From NCBI GenBank assembly GCA_016928495.1, contig JAFGKQ010000038.1:1-6432 (forward strand): a stretch of 6,432 bases of DNA, written 5' to 3'. How positions within the stretch are numbered: the first letter of the stretch is position 1; the number at the start of each line of letters is the position of its first letter. The notes under the pieces were generated by a model. That model was not told the DNA's origin. It ran no database searches and saw only the letters and a list, made by a program, of their open reading frames with translations. The translations under genes were made by a program, and so were the position numbers. Below are positions 1 through 5,336 of the stretch, one piece after another. This stretch comes from Candidatus Fermentibacterales bacterium. GTDB lineage: Bacteria; Fermentibacterota; Fermentibacteria; Fermentibacterales; JAFGKQ01.

Positions 1-222
1 GAGGACCCGACCTGCTTCTTCGAGCCCGAGACGCCGAGAGACCGCTCACCCCACGAGGAGGAGATCAACGGGAACACCAGGGCATTCATCAGGTTCGTGG
101 CCTCCACCAGGCCCTGGCGCGACGTGTTTGCCGGCAGGCTGCGGGAGAAGATCGGGGCGTCCCTCCTCCGGTCGGCCATCAGGATCCGCGATACCCTGAG
201 TTCCTCTTCGGCGAAGCGCTGA
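1..222 (+). CDS. C-terminal 73 residues of an unidentified protein (5' end outside window)
   Basis: Frame 1 is open from the first base to a TGA at 220-222. The visible product begins EDPTCFFEPETP and ends in a basic, helix-prone tail (REKIGASLLRSAIRIRD, then a Ser-rich end). There is no membrane segment and no motif I can name. The next gene begins 2 nt after this stop, so the two are probably translationally coupled and functionally related. A basic helical tail of this kind occurs at the end of many radical SAM and glycan-cluster enzymes, but that is only a loose analogy. Reality as a coding region is supported by codon use like its neighbours (G/C third positions, AGG arginines) and by the tight junction. 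Function is unknown. Confidence 0.7.
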   Translation, partial: EDPTCFFEPETPRDRSPHEEEINGNTRAFIRFVASTRPWRDVFAGRLREKIGASLLRSAIRIRDTLSSSSAKR

Positions 223-224
223 GT

Positions 225-1523
225 GTGCGAATACTCCTGGTCAAACCGAAGTGGTTCGTCCACGGGGGCGTCTACCGCTTCCTGGAGGAGATAAAGTTCA
301 CGCCACTCCACATCGCCATTCTGGCAGCCCTCTCGGAAGGTCATGAGGTCAGGCTCTGCGACAATGACTGGGAGGAGATCCCCTACGACGAGTCGTTCGA
401 TCTGATCGGCATCACCACGGCCACGTTCACGTCCCGGCGAGCCTACGAGATCGCCCACCGGTGGCGCGAGAAGGGTGCGAAGGTCGTGCTGGGCGGCGTC
501 CACGCCTCCCTGCTCCCGCAGGAATGCCTGGAGCACGCCGATGCCGTGGTCGTAGGTGAAGCGGAGTACATCTGGCAGGACGTGCTCCGCGACGCGGAAC
601 AGGGCCTATTGGGCGGTGTTTACCAGCAGGAGCGCCTGACGGACATGAACGACGTGCCGCTGCCGAGGCGCGACCTGTTCAGGGAGGACTACTGGGTCGC
701 CACGGTGCAGACCAGCCGGGGCTGCCCGAACCGGTGCAGGTTCTGCTACCTTCCCAGCGTCCCCTGGCACGAGCACCGCCAGCGTGATGTCGAGCTGGTC
801 TACGAGGAGCTCGAGGCGCTGCCTCAGAACGTAGTCTTCTTCGTGGACGACAACATGTTCGCCGACGAGGCCTACGTGATGCGCCTGTGCGAGAGGATCG
901 AGCCGCTCAGGAAGATCTGGTCGGTCCAGGTCCCTACCAACGTCGCCCGGAACGAGCCTCTGCTCGCGGCAATGGCACGGGCGGGCTGCTTCCACGTCCA
1001 GGTGGGCTTCCAGACCGTCAACCCGGGATCGCTGGAGGACGCCGGCATCGCGCAGAACCGCGTCGAGGAGTACGCGGAGGTAGTGCGCGCCTTCCACCGC
1101 CACCGCATCCTGGTCCTGGGCTTCTTCATGTTCGGGTTCGATCGTGACGACAGTTCGATCTTCCGGTCCACCGAGCAGGTCATCCGGCGCATCGACCTCG
1201 ACGACGTATGCCTCTACATCCTCACACCCTATCCCGGCACTGCCATGTACGAGGAGCTAGAGAGGGAAGGACGGCTCATATCGAGCGACCGGCTCGACTA
1301 TGGGTGGGCTAACGCCGTCTTCGAGCCTGCCCTGATGAGCCCCGGGGAGCTCGAGCAGGGCGTGCAGGGGATCTACGAGAGCCTGCACAGGCACTTCCGG
1401 GCAACCGCATGGCGCAAGCTACTCAAGCGTCTTCCCATTCTCTGGAGGCACCCGCACATCCTGGGCATCATGACCAGGGCCCTCTTCCGCCGGATCGACA
1501 TCGCGCGCAAGCCTGCGGGATGA
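225..1523 (+). CDS. B12-binding-domain radical SAM protein
   Basis: The product is a 432-residue cytoplasmic iron-sulphur enzyme expected to cleave S-adenosylmethionine to a 5'-deoxyadenosyl radical; its substrate is not known. Residues 1-130 resemble the cobalamin-binding (Rossmann-like) domain of class B radical SAM proteins, with MRILLVKP at the start and the hallmark LGGVHASLLP...ADAVVVGEAE at about 89-114. I see no DxHxxG cobalamin-ligand motif, which is usual in this group. The radical SAM core follows, with the [4Fe-4S] ligands C167, C171 and C174 in GCPNRCRFCY, an acidic FFVDDNMF strand (205-212), VQVGFQT (258-264) and TPYPGTAMY (334-342). The tail (371-400, MSPGELEQGVQGIYESL) resembles the DUF4070-like end of such proteins. 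The start is GTG, 2 nt after the upstream stop, without a strong Shine-Dalgarno, fitting coupling to that gene. Length is normal for the family. Roles known for the family include methylation, cyclisation and lipid or cofactor tailoring; the neighbouring methyltransferases favour a tailoring role by inference. Confidence 0.92.
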   Translation: MRILLVKPKWFVHGGVYRFLEEIKFTPLHIAILAALSEGHEVRLCDNDWEEIPYDESFDLIGITTATFTSRRAYEIAHRWREKGAKVVLGGVHASLLPQECLEHADAVVVGEAEYIWQDVLRDAEQGLLGGVYQQERLTDMNDVPLPRRDLFREDYWVATVQTSRGCPNRCRFCYLPSVPWHEHRQRDVELVYEELEALPQNVVFFVDDNMFADEAYVMRLCERIEPLRKIWSVQVPTNVARNEPLLAAMARAGCFHVQVGFQTVNPGSLEDAGIAQNRVEEYAEVVRAFHRHRILVLGFFMFGFDRDDSSIFRSTEQVIRRIDLDDVCLYILTPYPGTAMYEELEREGRLISSDRLDYGWANAVFEPALMSPGELEQGVQGIYESLHRHFRATAWRKLLKRLPILWRHPHILGIMTRALFRRIDIARKPAG

Positions 1524-1530
1524 TGCGCCC

Positions 1531-1555
1531 GCTCGTCCGGCATGCACGGACGCGC
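1531..1555. terminator. Dyad between convergent genes, possible bidirectional terminator
   Basis: CGTCCG (1534-1539) pairs perfectly with CGGACG (1547-1552) around a 7-nt loop GCATGCA. Two further G-C pairs (1531-1532 with 1554-1555) form outside a T-C mismatch. It fills most of the 34-nt gap between the stops of the plus-strand radical SAM gene and the minus-strand methyltransferase gene, where a shared terminator is expected. No T-tract follows on either strand, so intrinsic termination would be weak; it could also simply protect 3' ends. Confidence 0.4.
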
Positions 1556-1557
1556 TG

Positions 1558-2349
1558 TCAGGCAACGGGTGGCGCGGGCGGCTTCCTGGCCAGGTAGATG
1601 TACTCGCGCTCCATGAGGGCGAGGCTCTCGCGCAGGCCCGGATCCAGCTCGTCGGCGTAGTGAAGCTCGGACGCCGCCCATTCCGCGCGGTTCAGCCTGT
1701 CTATGTAGTCCCGACCGTAGACCCGAACGTGGTCCGACTGGCCGAACAGCCTTCTCCTCTCCATGGGATCCCTGACTGAGGGGTCCTCCAGGGTCTCCGC
1801 CCTGTCATGATCGACGGGCGCCATGACCACGGCCCAGCCCCCCGGCGCGAGCACGCGGCAGAGCTCCCGGATCGCTGCCTCGTCGTCCGGAACGTGCTCC
1901 AGGACGTGGTTGCACACGATCGCGTCGAAACAGGCCTCCCGGAAGCCCAGTGAGGTCACGTCCACCCGCGCCGACACCCGGCTCATCTCGAGATCGACCG
2001 GGACGTAGAGGATGCCGGGCCGGCTCCTGAAGATGCGGGCGAGGAAGCGCTCCGGCGCGAAGTGGAGCAGCCTGACCTCCTGGCTGAAGAGGCCGGTCTC
2101 CCGTTCCAGGTAGGTCAGGAGCAGCCTGTGCCTGCTCTGGGAATGGCACCGCGGGCACATCCTGTTGTCGTCGTCGGGATCGGAAGGGTCCCAGCTGAGC
2201 ATCCTCGCGAAGCCGCCGCCACAGCAGGGGCACCGGTAGCGGGATCCGGCGTACCGCAGGCTCCTCAGGCGGCCGGCGACCCGATGCAGCAGGTCCTCGG
2301 CGCTTGCAGGAAGCAGAGCGGCGATGCGGCGCGCCAGACGTGCTAGCAT
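1558..2349 (-). CDS. Zinc-ribbon class I SAM-dependent methyltransferase (Methyltransf_11-like)
   Basis: The product, 263 residues from this start, is a predicted soluble methyltransferase that uses S-adenosylmethionine; the acceptor is unknown. A short basic helical N-terminus leads to a probable zinc ribbon with CPCC (C40-C43) and CPRC (C65-C68), followed by SQSRHRLLLTYL. The Rossmann core shows LLHFAPE (94-100) where most families have GxGxG, an acidic D119, DVTSLGF (130-136), FDAIVCNHVLEHVPDD (141-156) and RVLAPGGWAVVMAP (165-178). The distinctive tail FGQSDHVRVYGRDY (202-215) is characteristic of this zinc-ribbon subfamily, often met in polysaccharide and surface-glycan clusters. The ATG at 2349 has GGAAGGGG 8 nt upstream. 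An in-frame ATG at 2445 also has a good site (GGGAGGTG). I prefer 2349 because the 32-residue extension is Arg/Ala/Gly-rich, has many A-ending codons (CGA, GCA, GGA) unlike the body, and family members usually start about 40 residues before the first Cys. It lies downstream of, and in the same direction as, the Methyltransf_24 gene. Confidence 0.9.
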   Translation of the reverse strand: MLARLARRIAALLPASAEDLLHRVAGRLRSLRYAGSRYRCPCCGGGFARMLSWDPSDPDDDNRMCPRCHSQSRHRLLLTYLERETGLFSQEVRLLHFAPERFLARIFRSRPGILYVPVDLEMSRVSARVDVTSLGFREACFDAIVCNHVLEHVPDDEAAIRELCRVLAPGGWAVVMAPVDHDRAETLEDPSVRDPMERRRLFGQSDHVRVYGRDYIDRLNRAEWAASELHYADELDPGLRESLALMEREYIYLARKPPAPPVA

Positions 2350-2540
2350 CTGCGATGCCCCTTCCAGCCCTGGTCGGGCTGCGCGGGATGCCCGGAGCAG
2401 ACCTCCCGCGGCGCAGGCCGTCCGGGGCACCCGCTGTCGTCCCATGGGCCGGCACCTCCCACGCCACTCGAGAGGGTCCCGGCCGAGGGCGTCTCCCGGC
2501 AGGGCGCCCCGGAGAATACGGTGCGTGTCCCCATTCCTGA
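2350..2540. other. Intergenic stretch between the two minus-strand methyltransferase genes
   Basis: This 191-nt spacer holds the alternative start (2443-2445) and its Shine-Dalgarno for the downstream gene. On the minus strand it has a TATTCT that could be a -10 element, but no convincing -35 at 16-18 nt. An imperfect dyad (TCTCC at 2492-2496 with GGAGA at 2511-2515, one internal mismatch) lacks a T-run. Neither a terminator nor a promoter is established, so I treat the two genes as probably co-transcribed. Confidence 0.4.
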
Positions 2541-3317
2541 TCAGGCCTTGAGGGCTATGCCGACGAAGTCCCTGATCAGGCAGGCCGCGCCGGCCTCGCG
2601 GGCGAACTCGCTGAACGGGCTGTCCTCCTGGCCGACGTCATGCGAGATCAGCAGGCCGCCCTCGCGTATGTGGGGCCATGCGGTTCTGTACTCGAACAGC
2701 ATGTTCTCGTCGGTATGCTCGCTGTCATGGACGAAGATGTCTATCCGGCCCAGCCTGTCCAGAAGACCGGGCAGAGCCAGCGCGGATTCGCCGATCGTGA
2801 TGTCCCAGCGGCGCCTCAGCCTGTCCGGGATCGCGACCCCGGACTCGAGGCCGCGCGAGAGCAGGCGTTCGGGCGTAACGTCCAGGGAGTGGAGGCTGCC
2901 CCGGCCGTTCCGCTCGAGGGCGGCCAGGATGTGGATCGAGGAGTAGCCCCAGAAGACTCCCGTCTCGACGACCGTTCGGGGTGCTGCGAGCCGGCATATC
3001 GCGTAGAGGAGGCTGCACCACTTGACGACCGACCTGTCCTTGTAGCCGGGCCCGTGATCCCTCGCCAGGAGCTTCTCCAGGGCCTGCCGGTCGAGGCAGG
3101 TGATGCCGGAGCCTCCGCTCCTGAAGTCCAGCTCGCTGTATCTGAGGATGAGCCGCCCGCCCAGGCGGTAGTAGCGGAGAGGAAGGTCGCCCGAGTTGCG
3201 CCTGACAAGCCGGGCGAGCACCGATGGGCTCGCCGCGATCCTGAGCGCACTTGCCGCGAGGAACAAGGGGTCCCCCAGCAGGAGGGTCCTGAGAACTGTC
3301 ATGCCTGGCAGGGCCAT
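2541..3317 (-). CDS. Class I SAM-dependent methyltransferase, Methyltransf_24 type
   Basis: The product is a 258-residue predicted methyltransferase whose acceptor is not evident. An N-terminal helical region (1-60), possibly membrane-peripheral at TLLLGDPLFLAASALRI, precedes the Rossmann fold. Motif I is VVETGVFWGYSS (116-127), with the acidic residue after strand beta2 at D146 (HSLDV). The family-typical block at 193-228 contains IDIFVHDSEHTDENM and GGLLISHDV. The VHDSEH and ISHDV acidic/His residues are placed as in Methyltransf_24 and related O-methyltransferases, where they contribute to metal or substrate binding. The ATG at 3315-3317 is preceded by GGAAGGTGG with a 9-nt spacer; the later Met (residue 6) has no Shine-Dalgarno. 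It is the first gene of a minus-strand pair with the zinc-ribbon methyltransferase and has its own promoter candidate about 140 nt upstream. Genes of this type are common in polysaccharide and natural-product clusters, which fits the surroundings but does not prove a role. Confidence 0.9.
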   Translation of the reverse strand: MALPGMTVLRTLLLGDPLFLAASALRIAASPSVLARLVRRNSGDLPLRYYRLGGRLILRYSELDFRSGGSGITCLDRQALEKLLARDHGPGYKDRSVVKWCSLLYAICRLAAPRTVVETGVFWGYSSIHILAALERNGRGSLHSLDVTPERLLSRGLESGVAIPDRLRRRWDITIGESALALPGLLDRLGRIDIFVHDSEHTDENMLFEYRTAWPHIREGGLLISHDVGQEDSPFSEFAREAGAACLIRDFVGIALKA

Positions 3318-3334
3318 GGGCTTCGACCACCTTC

Positions 3335-3346
3335 CCGACCGGTCGG
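3335..3346. promoter_or_regulatory. 12-bp perfect palindrome next to the Methyltransf_24 Shine-Dalgarno
   Basis: CCGACCGGTCGG is a perfect 12-bp palindrome. On the minus strand it directly abuts the Shine-Dalgarno (GGAAGGTGG, 3327-3335) of the methyltransferase gene and lies about 100 nt downstream of its predicted transcription start. It could be an operator half-site pair; in GC-rich DNA chance is also plausible. Confidence 0.2.
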
Positions 3347-3455
3347 CCGTTCACTGCGAGCATGCCGTCACTCGGGACTTCAGGCAGCACACCCGGGACG
3401 CTACGGCACGCGGTGGGACGGAACCCTGGAACGCAGCGCAGTCGTGATAATGATG

Positions 3456-3485
3456 ATGATAGGTGGCTTCCGGGATCGTGGTCAA
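3456..3485 (-). promoter_or_regulatory. Sigma70-like promoter for the minus-strand methyltransferases
   Basis: Read on the minus strand, TTGACC (3485-3480, five of six to consensus) and TATCAT (3461-3456, five of six) are separated by 18 nt. The -10 lies in the only A/T-rich island of the divergent region. Transcription would start near 3449, giving a leader of roughly 130 nt before the methyltransferase start at 3317. The same -35 hexamer occurs upstream of 4716, which supports a common promoter form. No experimental support is visible. Confidence 0.5.
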
Positions 3486-3573
3486 CGAGATGGGGCCGGC
3501 CGGCGCGGCGCCCTGCTCCGCCGGAGCTTCGCGCGAGCTTGGAGTGGCGTCCTCCCGGGTCATCGCTTATCCC

Positions 3574-3579
3574 TATCAT
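3574..3579 (+). promoter_or_regulatory. Possible -10 element for the lipoprotein gene
   Basis: TATCAT in CCCTATCATGG matches five of six -10 positions and is the same hexamer as in the divergent minus-strand promoter. There is no good -35 at 16-18 nt; TTGGAG at 3539-3544 is too far upstream. If used, the leader before the gene would be about 65 nt, and the CGTTCG/CGAACG palindrome would fall within it. Confidence 0.25.
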
Positions 3580-3601
3580 GGTCCGGACGGAACGGACGGA
3601 G

Positions 3602-3614
3602 CGTTCGTCGAACG
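3602..3614. promoter_or_regulatory. CGTTCG-T-CGAACG perfect dyad upstream of the lipoprotein gene
   Basis: Two perfect 6-bp arms flank a single T, 21 nt before the Shine-Dalgarno of the lipoprotein gene. A one-base loop cannot form an RNA hairpin without opening pairs, so a DNA-binding operator is likelier than an RNA structure. The regulator is unknown and chance occurrence is possible. Confidence 0.25.
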
Positions 3615-3634
3615 GGCAGTACCAGAGCGTATCC

Positions 3635-3640
3635 GGGAGG
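3635..3640 (+). promoter_or_regulatory. Ribosome binding site that decides the lipoprotein start
   Basis: GGGAGG is followed by two in-frame ATG codons made by a tandem ATGATC: one 3 nt away (3644) and one 9 nt away (3650). Only the second has normal spacing, so 3650 is the preferred start. Confidence 0.6.
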
Positions 3641-3649
3641 AACATGATC

Positions 3650-4621
3650 ATGATCAAGCTCTCCAGCGTCGTTGCCGCGGCCTCTGTGCTGCTGGCCTCC
3701 TGTGGAGGCGAGCCCTCGGGTCCCTCGGAGAACCCCTTCCCCGACAGCGTGGTCGCAGGAGTGCCCCTCGGGACCTACCCGACCGGAGTCTGCTGCGACA
3801 TCCAGGGGAACAGGGCCTACGTCGCCGAGTCGGGCGACAACAGCGTGGGGGTGATAGACGCCACGAGCTGGACCTACCTCGAGAGCGTGGCGGTCGGGAG
3901 CCTTCCCAGGAAGGTCTGCGTGCTTCCTTCCGGGCAATACGTCTATGCCAGCAACCACGGATCGTCCACGGTGTCTGTGATCGACACGGGCAGCCTCGAG
4001 GTCGTCGCCACGGTACCGACGGGAGTGAAGACCGACGGGGTCTGCGCCCTGCCGTCAGGCGGCTTCGTGTACGTCACCAACGCCTGGGACGACAACGTGA
4101 TGGTGATCGAGACCGCCGGCAACACGGTTGTCGACACCATCGAGGTCGGCGCCTATCCCAGCTCGATATGCTGCTCTCCGGACGGGCAGAACGTATACGT
4201 GGCCTGCACCGAGGACCACGCTATCGACGTGATATCAACCGATGAGAACATTGTGACGAGCTCGATAGCGGTCGGCCGGAACCCCCACGAGATGTGCGTC
4301 CTCCCGTCGAACGACTACCTGTACAACGTGAACCACGGCGACCTGTCCGTGACCGTGACCGACCTCTCTCTCGGCCTGGTGATCGACACTCTGCGCGTAG
4401 AGCACGAGCCATTCTCCGTCTGCGCCCTGCCTTCCGGGGACTACGTCTACGTCGGCCTGAAATACTCGCAGGAGAACCTCCTGGTTGTGAGGACCTCGGA
4501 CAGGAGCGTGATGGCGGGGCTGAGCGTCGGGAACTATGCCCAGGTGATGACGGCCACTCCCGACGGGCAGAACGTGCTGGTCCCCAGTCTGGGCAACGCC
4601 CTGCTCCTCGTCCTGGAATAG
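3650..4621 (+). CDS. Lipoprotein, seven-bladed YVTN/YncE-like beta-propeller
   Basis: The product has 323 residues. Residues 1-18 form a lipoprotein signal peptide: MIKL, a hydrophobic core, then lipobox LASC with C18 as the lipidated residue. Gly at +2 is compatible with outer-membrane sorting in diderms. A Gly/Pro/Ser-rich tether (19-36) leads to seven blades of 42 residues (38 to the end) of the pattern VG-xxP-xxVC-xLPSG-xYVYVxN-xxxxVxVID. This is the YVTN/YncE beta-propeller class, which usually acts outside the cytoplasm in protein or ligand binding; no catalytic residues are apparent. Cysteines at 48, 90, 132, 174, 216 and 258 occupy the same place in six blades, Met300 in the seventh. 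The alternative start at 3644 would add only Met-Ile. It is divergent from the methyltransferase pair and about 95 nt before the unknown pair, which seems to have its own promoter. The binding partner is unknown. Confidence 0.9.
   Translation: MIKLSSVVAAASVLLASCGGEPSGPSENPFPDSVVAGVPLGTYPTGVCCDIQGNRAYVAESGDNSVGVIDATSWTYLESVAVGSLPRKVCVLPSGQYVYASNHGSSTVSVIDTGSLEVVATVPTGVKTDGVCALPSGGFVYVTNAWDDNVMVIETAGNTVVDTIEVGAYPSSICCSPDGQNVYVACTEDHAIDVISTDENIVTSSIAVGRNPHEMCVLPSNDYLYNVNHGDLSVTVTDLSLGLVIDTLRVEHEPFSVCALPSGDYVYVGLKYSQENLLVVRTSDRSVMAGLSVGNYAQVMTATPDGQNVLVPSLGNALLLVLE
3761..4618 (+). repeat. Seven 126-nt coding repeats (beta-propeller blades)
   Basis: The repeat unit is 42 codons. Equivalent positions read VCCDIQG, VCVLPSG, VCALPSG, ICCSPDG, MCVLPSN, VCALPSG and MTATPDG. 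At the nucleotide level copies have diverged, although blades 3 and 6 both retain GTCTGCGCCCTGCC, so this is an old duplication maintained at protein level and not a recent tandem array. Confidence 0.85.
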
Positions 4622-4635
4622 CCGGACCGCGCGCG

Positions 4636-4664
4636 TTGACCCCCGGCGGCACCTGGCCTATGGT
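4636..4664 (+). promoter_or_regulatory. Sigma70-like promoter for the unknown two-gene unit
   Basis: TTGACC (4636-4641) is separated by 17 nt from TATGGT (4659-4664), matching five of six and four of six consensus bases. It lies in the 94-nt gap after the lipoprotein stop. Predicted transcription start is about 4671, leaving a leader of about 45 nt before the ATG at 4716. It suggests the pair can be expressed independently of the lipoprotein; read-through is not excluded, as no terminator is visible in the gap. Confidence 0.5.
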
Positions 4665-4715
4665 CTTCTCCCGATCGTTGCGAGGATTCCGGGCACTTCA
4701 TGGAGAGGCGGCGGA

Positions 4716-5336
4716 ATGTCGGAAGACTTCGAAATGCAGAGGAGGTACTTCACCTCACGGCTGAAGCAGTTCTCGAGCCGGCCGGACCTTCACAGGGCTC
4801 AGATCGCGGACTGCAACCGGTACCTGGAGATGCTCGACGAGGCCGGCTCTCCGGAGGCCTTCTCGGAAGCGATACGCCGGACCGGCAACATGGTCTCGGC
4901 CGCCAGGGCAGAGGCCCACGACAGGTACCGCAATCGCGAGGCGGTCTATCGCGCCCTGGGCCATGAGAGGAAGGCGATGGAGGACAGGCAGCGGCTCGAG
5001 ATCATCGAGTCGGCGCAGACCCATGCCGACCTGGCCTCGAAGCTGGAGTCGTTCGAGGAGACCTCGCGCCTCGCGTTCGATGAGAACAAGGCCATGAACG
5101 CCCTGAGCTCCGTGATCGAGGCCCTCTTCCACCTCTGCACCGATCCCCCGGGCTCCGGAGCTGAGGAACGCTCACTGGCGAAGCTCCGGGCCTACTGGGA
5201 GCAGCTGAGGGAGGCGGACCCGGATGCCTGCTGGGAGAGGATCATGACCTATCCGGCCTACAGGGACCGACTGATCTTCACTGATGCACAGCTCGGCGTC
5301 CTGGGAGAGAAGCACGGGGAGCTCGTCCATGGATAG
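4716..5336 (+). CDS. Unknown, mostly alpha-helical protein; first gene of a coupled pair
   Basis: I do not recognise this 206-residue protein. It has no signal peptide or membrane segment and is rich in Glu, Arg and Ala, with long amphipathic stretches (about 48-120) that may form a coiled coil or helical bundle. A short loop with Pro/Gly (143-149) separates a C-terminal part. That part contains SRLAFDEN (117-124), VIEALFHLC (133-141), EERSLAKLR (150-158) and WERIMTYPAY (173-182), and each has a counterpart in the next gene's product in the same order. The ATG at 4716 is preceded by GGAG with a rather long 10-nt spacer; the next in-frame Met (residue 7) has no better site. Its end overlaps the following start by 8 nt, so the two are probably co-translated and may interact. 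Codon use matches the rest of the window. Coding status is secure; function is unknown. Confidence 0.8.
   Translation: MSEDFEMQRRYFTSRLKQFSSRPDLHRAQIADCNRYLEMLDEAGSPEAFSEAIRRTGNMVSAARAEAHDRYRNREAVYRALGHERKAMEDRQRLEIIESAQTHADLASKLESFEETSRLAFDENKAMNALSSVIEALFHLCTDPPGSGAEERSLAKLRAYWEQLREADPDACWERIMTYPAYRDRLIFTDAQLGVLGEKHGELVHG
5316..5321 (+). promoter_or_regulatory. Internal ribosome binding site deciding the start at 5329
   Basis: GGGGAG lies inside the end of the preceding coding region, 7 nt before ATG 5329. It favours 5329 over the in-frame ATG at 5284, which has no such site and would extend the overlap to 53 nt. Confidence 0.6.

Larger units (their letters stand above)
3318..3649. other. 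Divergent intergenic region, no gene
   Basis: These 332 nt separate the start of the minus-strand Methyltransf_24 gene from the plus-strand lipoprotein. The plus-strand lipoprotein frame stays open back to 3362, but that upstream part reads as low-complexity Arg/Pro/Ser-rich protein, lacks a Shine-Dalgarno and would bury the signal peptide, so I regard it as non-coding. The region holds a TGATGATGAT-containing AT-rich island (3445-3461), a minus-strand promoter, a weaker plus-strand -10 and palindromes at 3335-3346 and 3602-3614. Confidence 0.65.

Noticed and set aside
350-400. Search for a cobalamin-ligating DxHxxG motif in the N-terminal domain of the radical SAM protein
   Set aside because: The motif is not present. 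Class B radical SAM proteins commonly lack it, so its absence is not taken as degeneration.
606-1192. Minus-strand open frames opposite the radical SAM gene
   Set aside because: The plus strand encodes a complete radical SAM protein with CxxxCxxC; the antisense frames have no motif and compositions typical of shadows.
3445-3461. TGATGATGAT microrepeat as a CRISPR-like or satellite repeat
   Set aside because: It is a single short trinucleotide run without spacers or further copies; it is better explained as the AT-rich -10 region of the minus-strand promoter.
3362-3643. Upstream extension of the lipoprotein reading frame to an ATG at 3362
   Set aside because: It would place 94 Arg/Pro/Ser-rich residues before a clear lipoprotein signal peptide, has no ribosome binding site, and overlaps the promoter region. 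The GGGAGG at 3635-3640 supports 3650.
2640-3657. Long open frames on both strands across the Methyltransf_24 gene (plus 2640-3647, minus 2725-3657)
   Set aside because: Both are Arg/Pro/Gly-rich translations opposite or out of frame with a gene bearing clear methyltransferase motifs; they are expected in GC-rich DNA.
5284-5328. Earlier ATG (5284) as start of the second unknown gene
   Set aside because: No Shine-Dalgarno, and the added residues (MHSSASWERSTGSSS) are the out-of-frame reading of the previous gene. ATG 5329 has GGGGAG at 7 nt.
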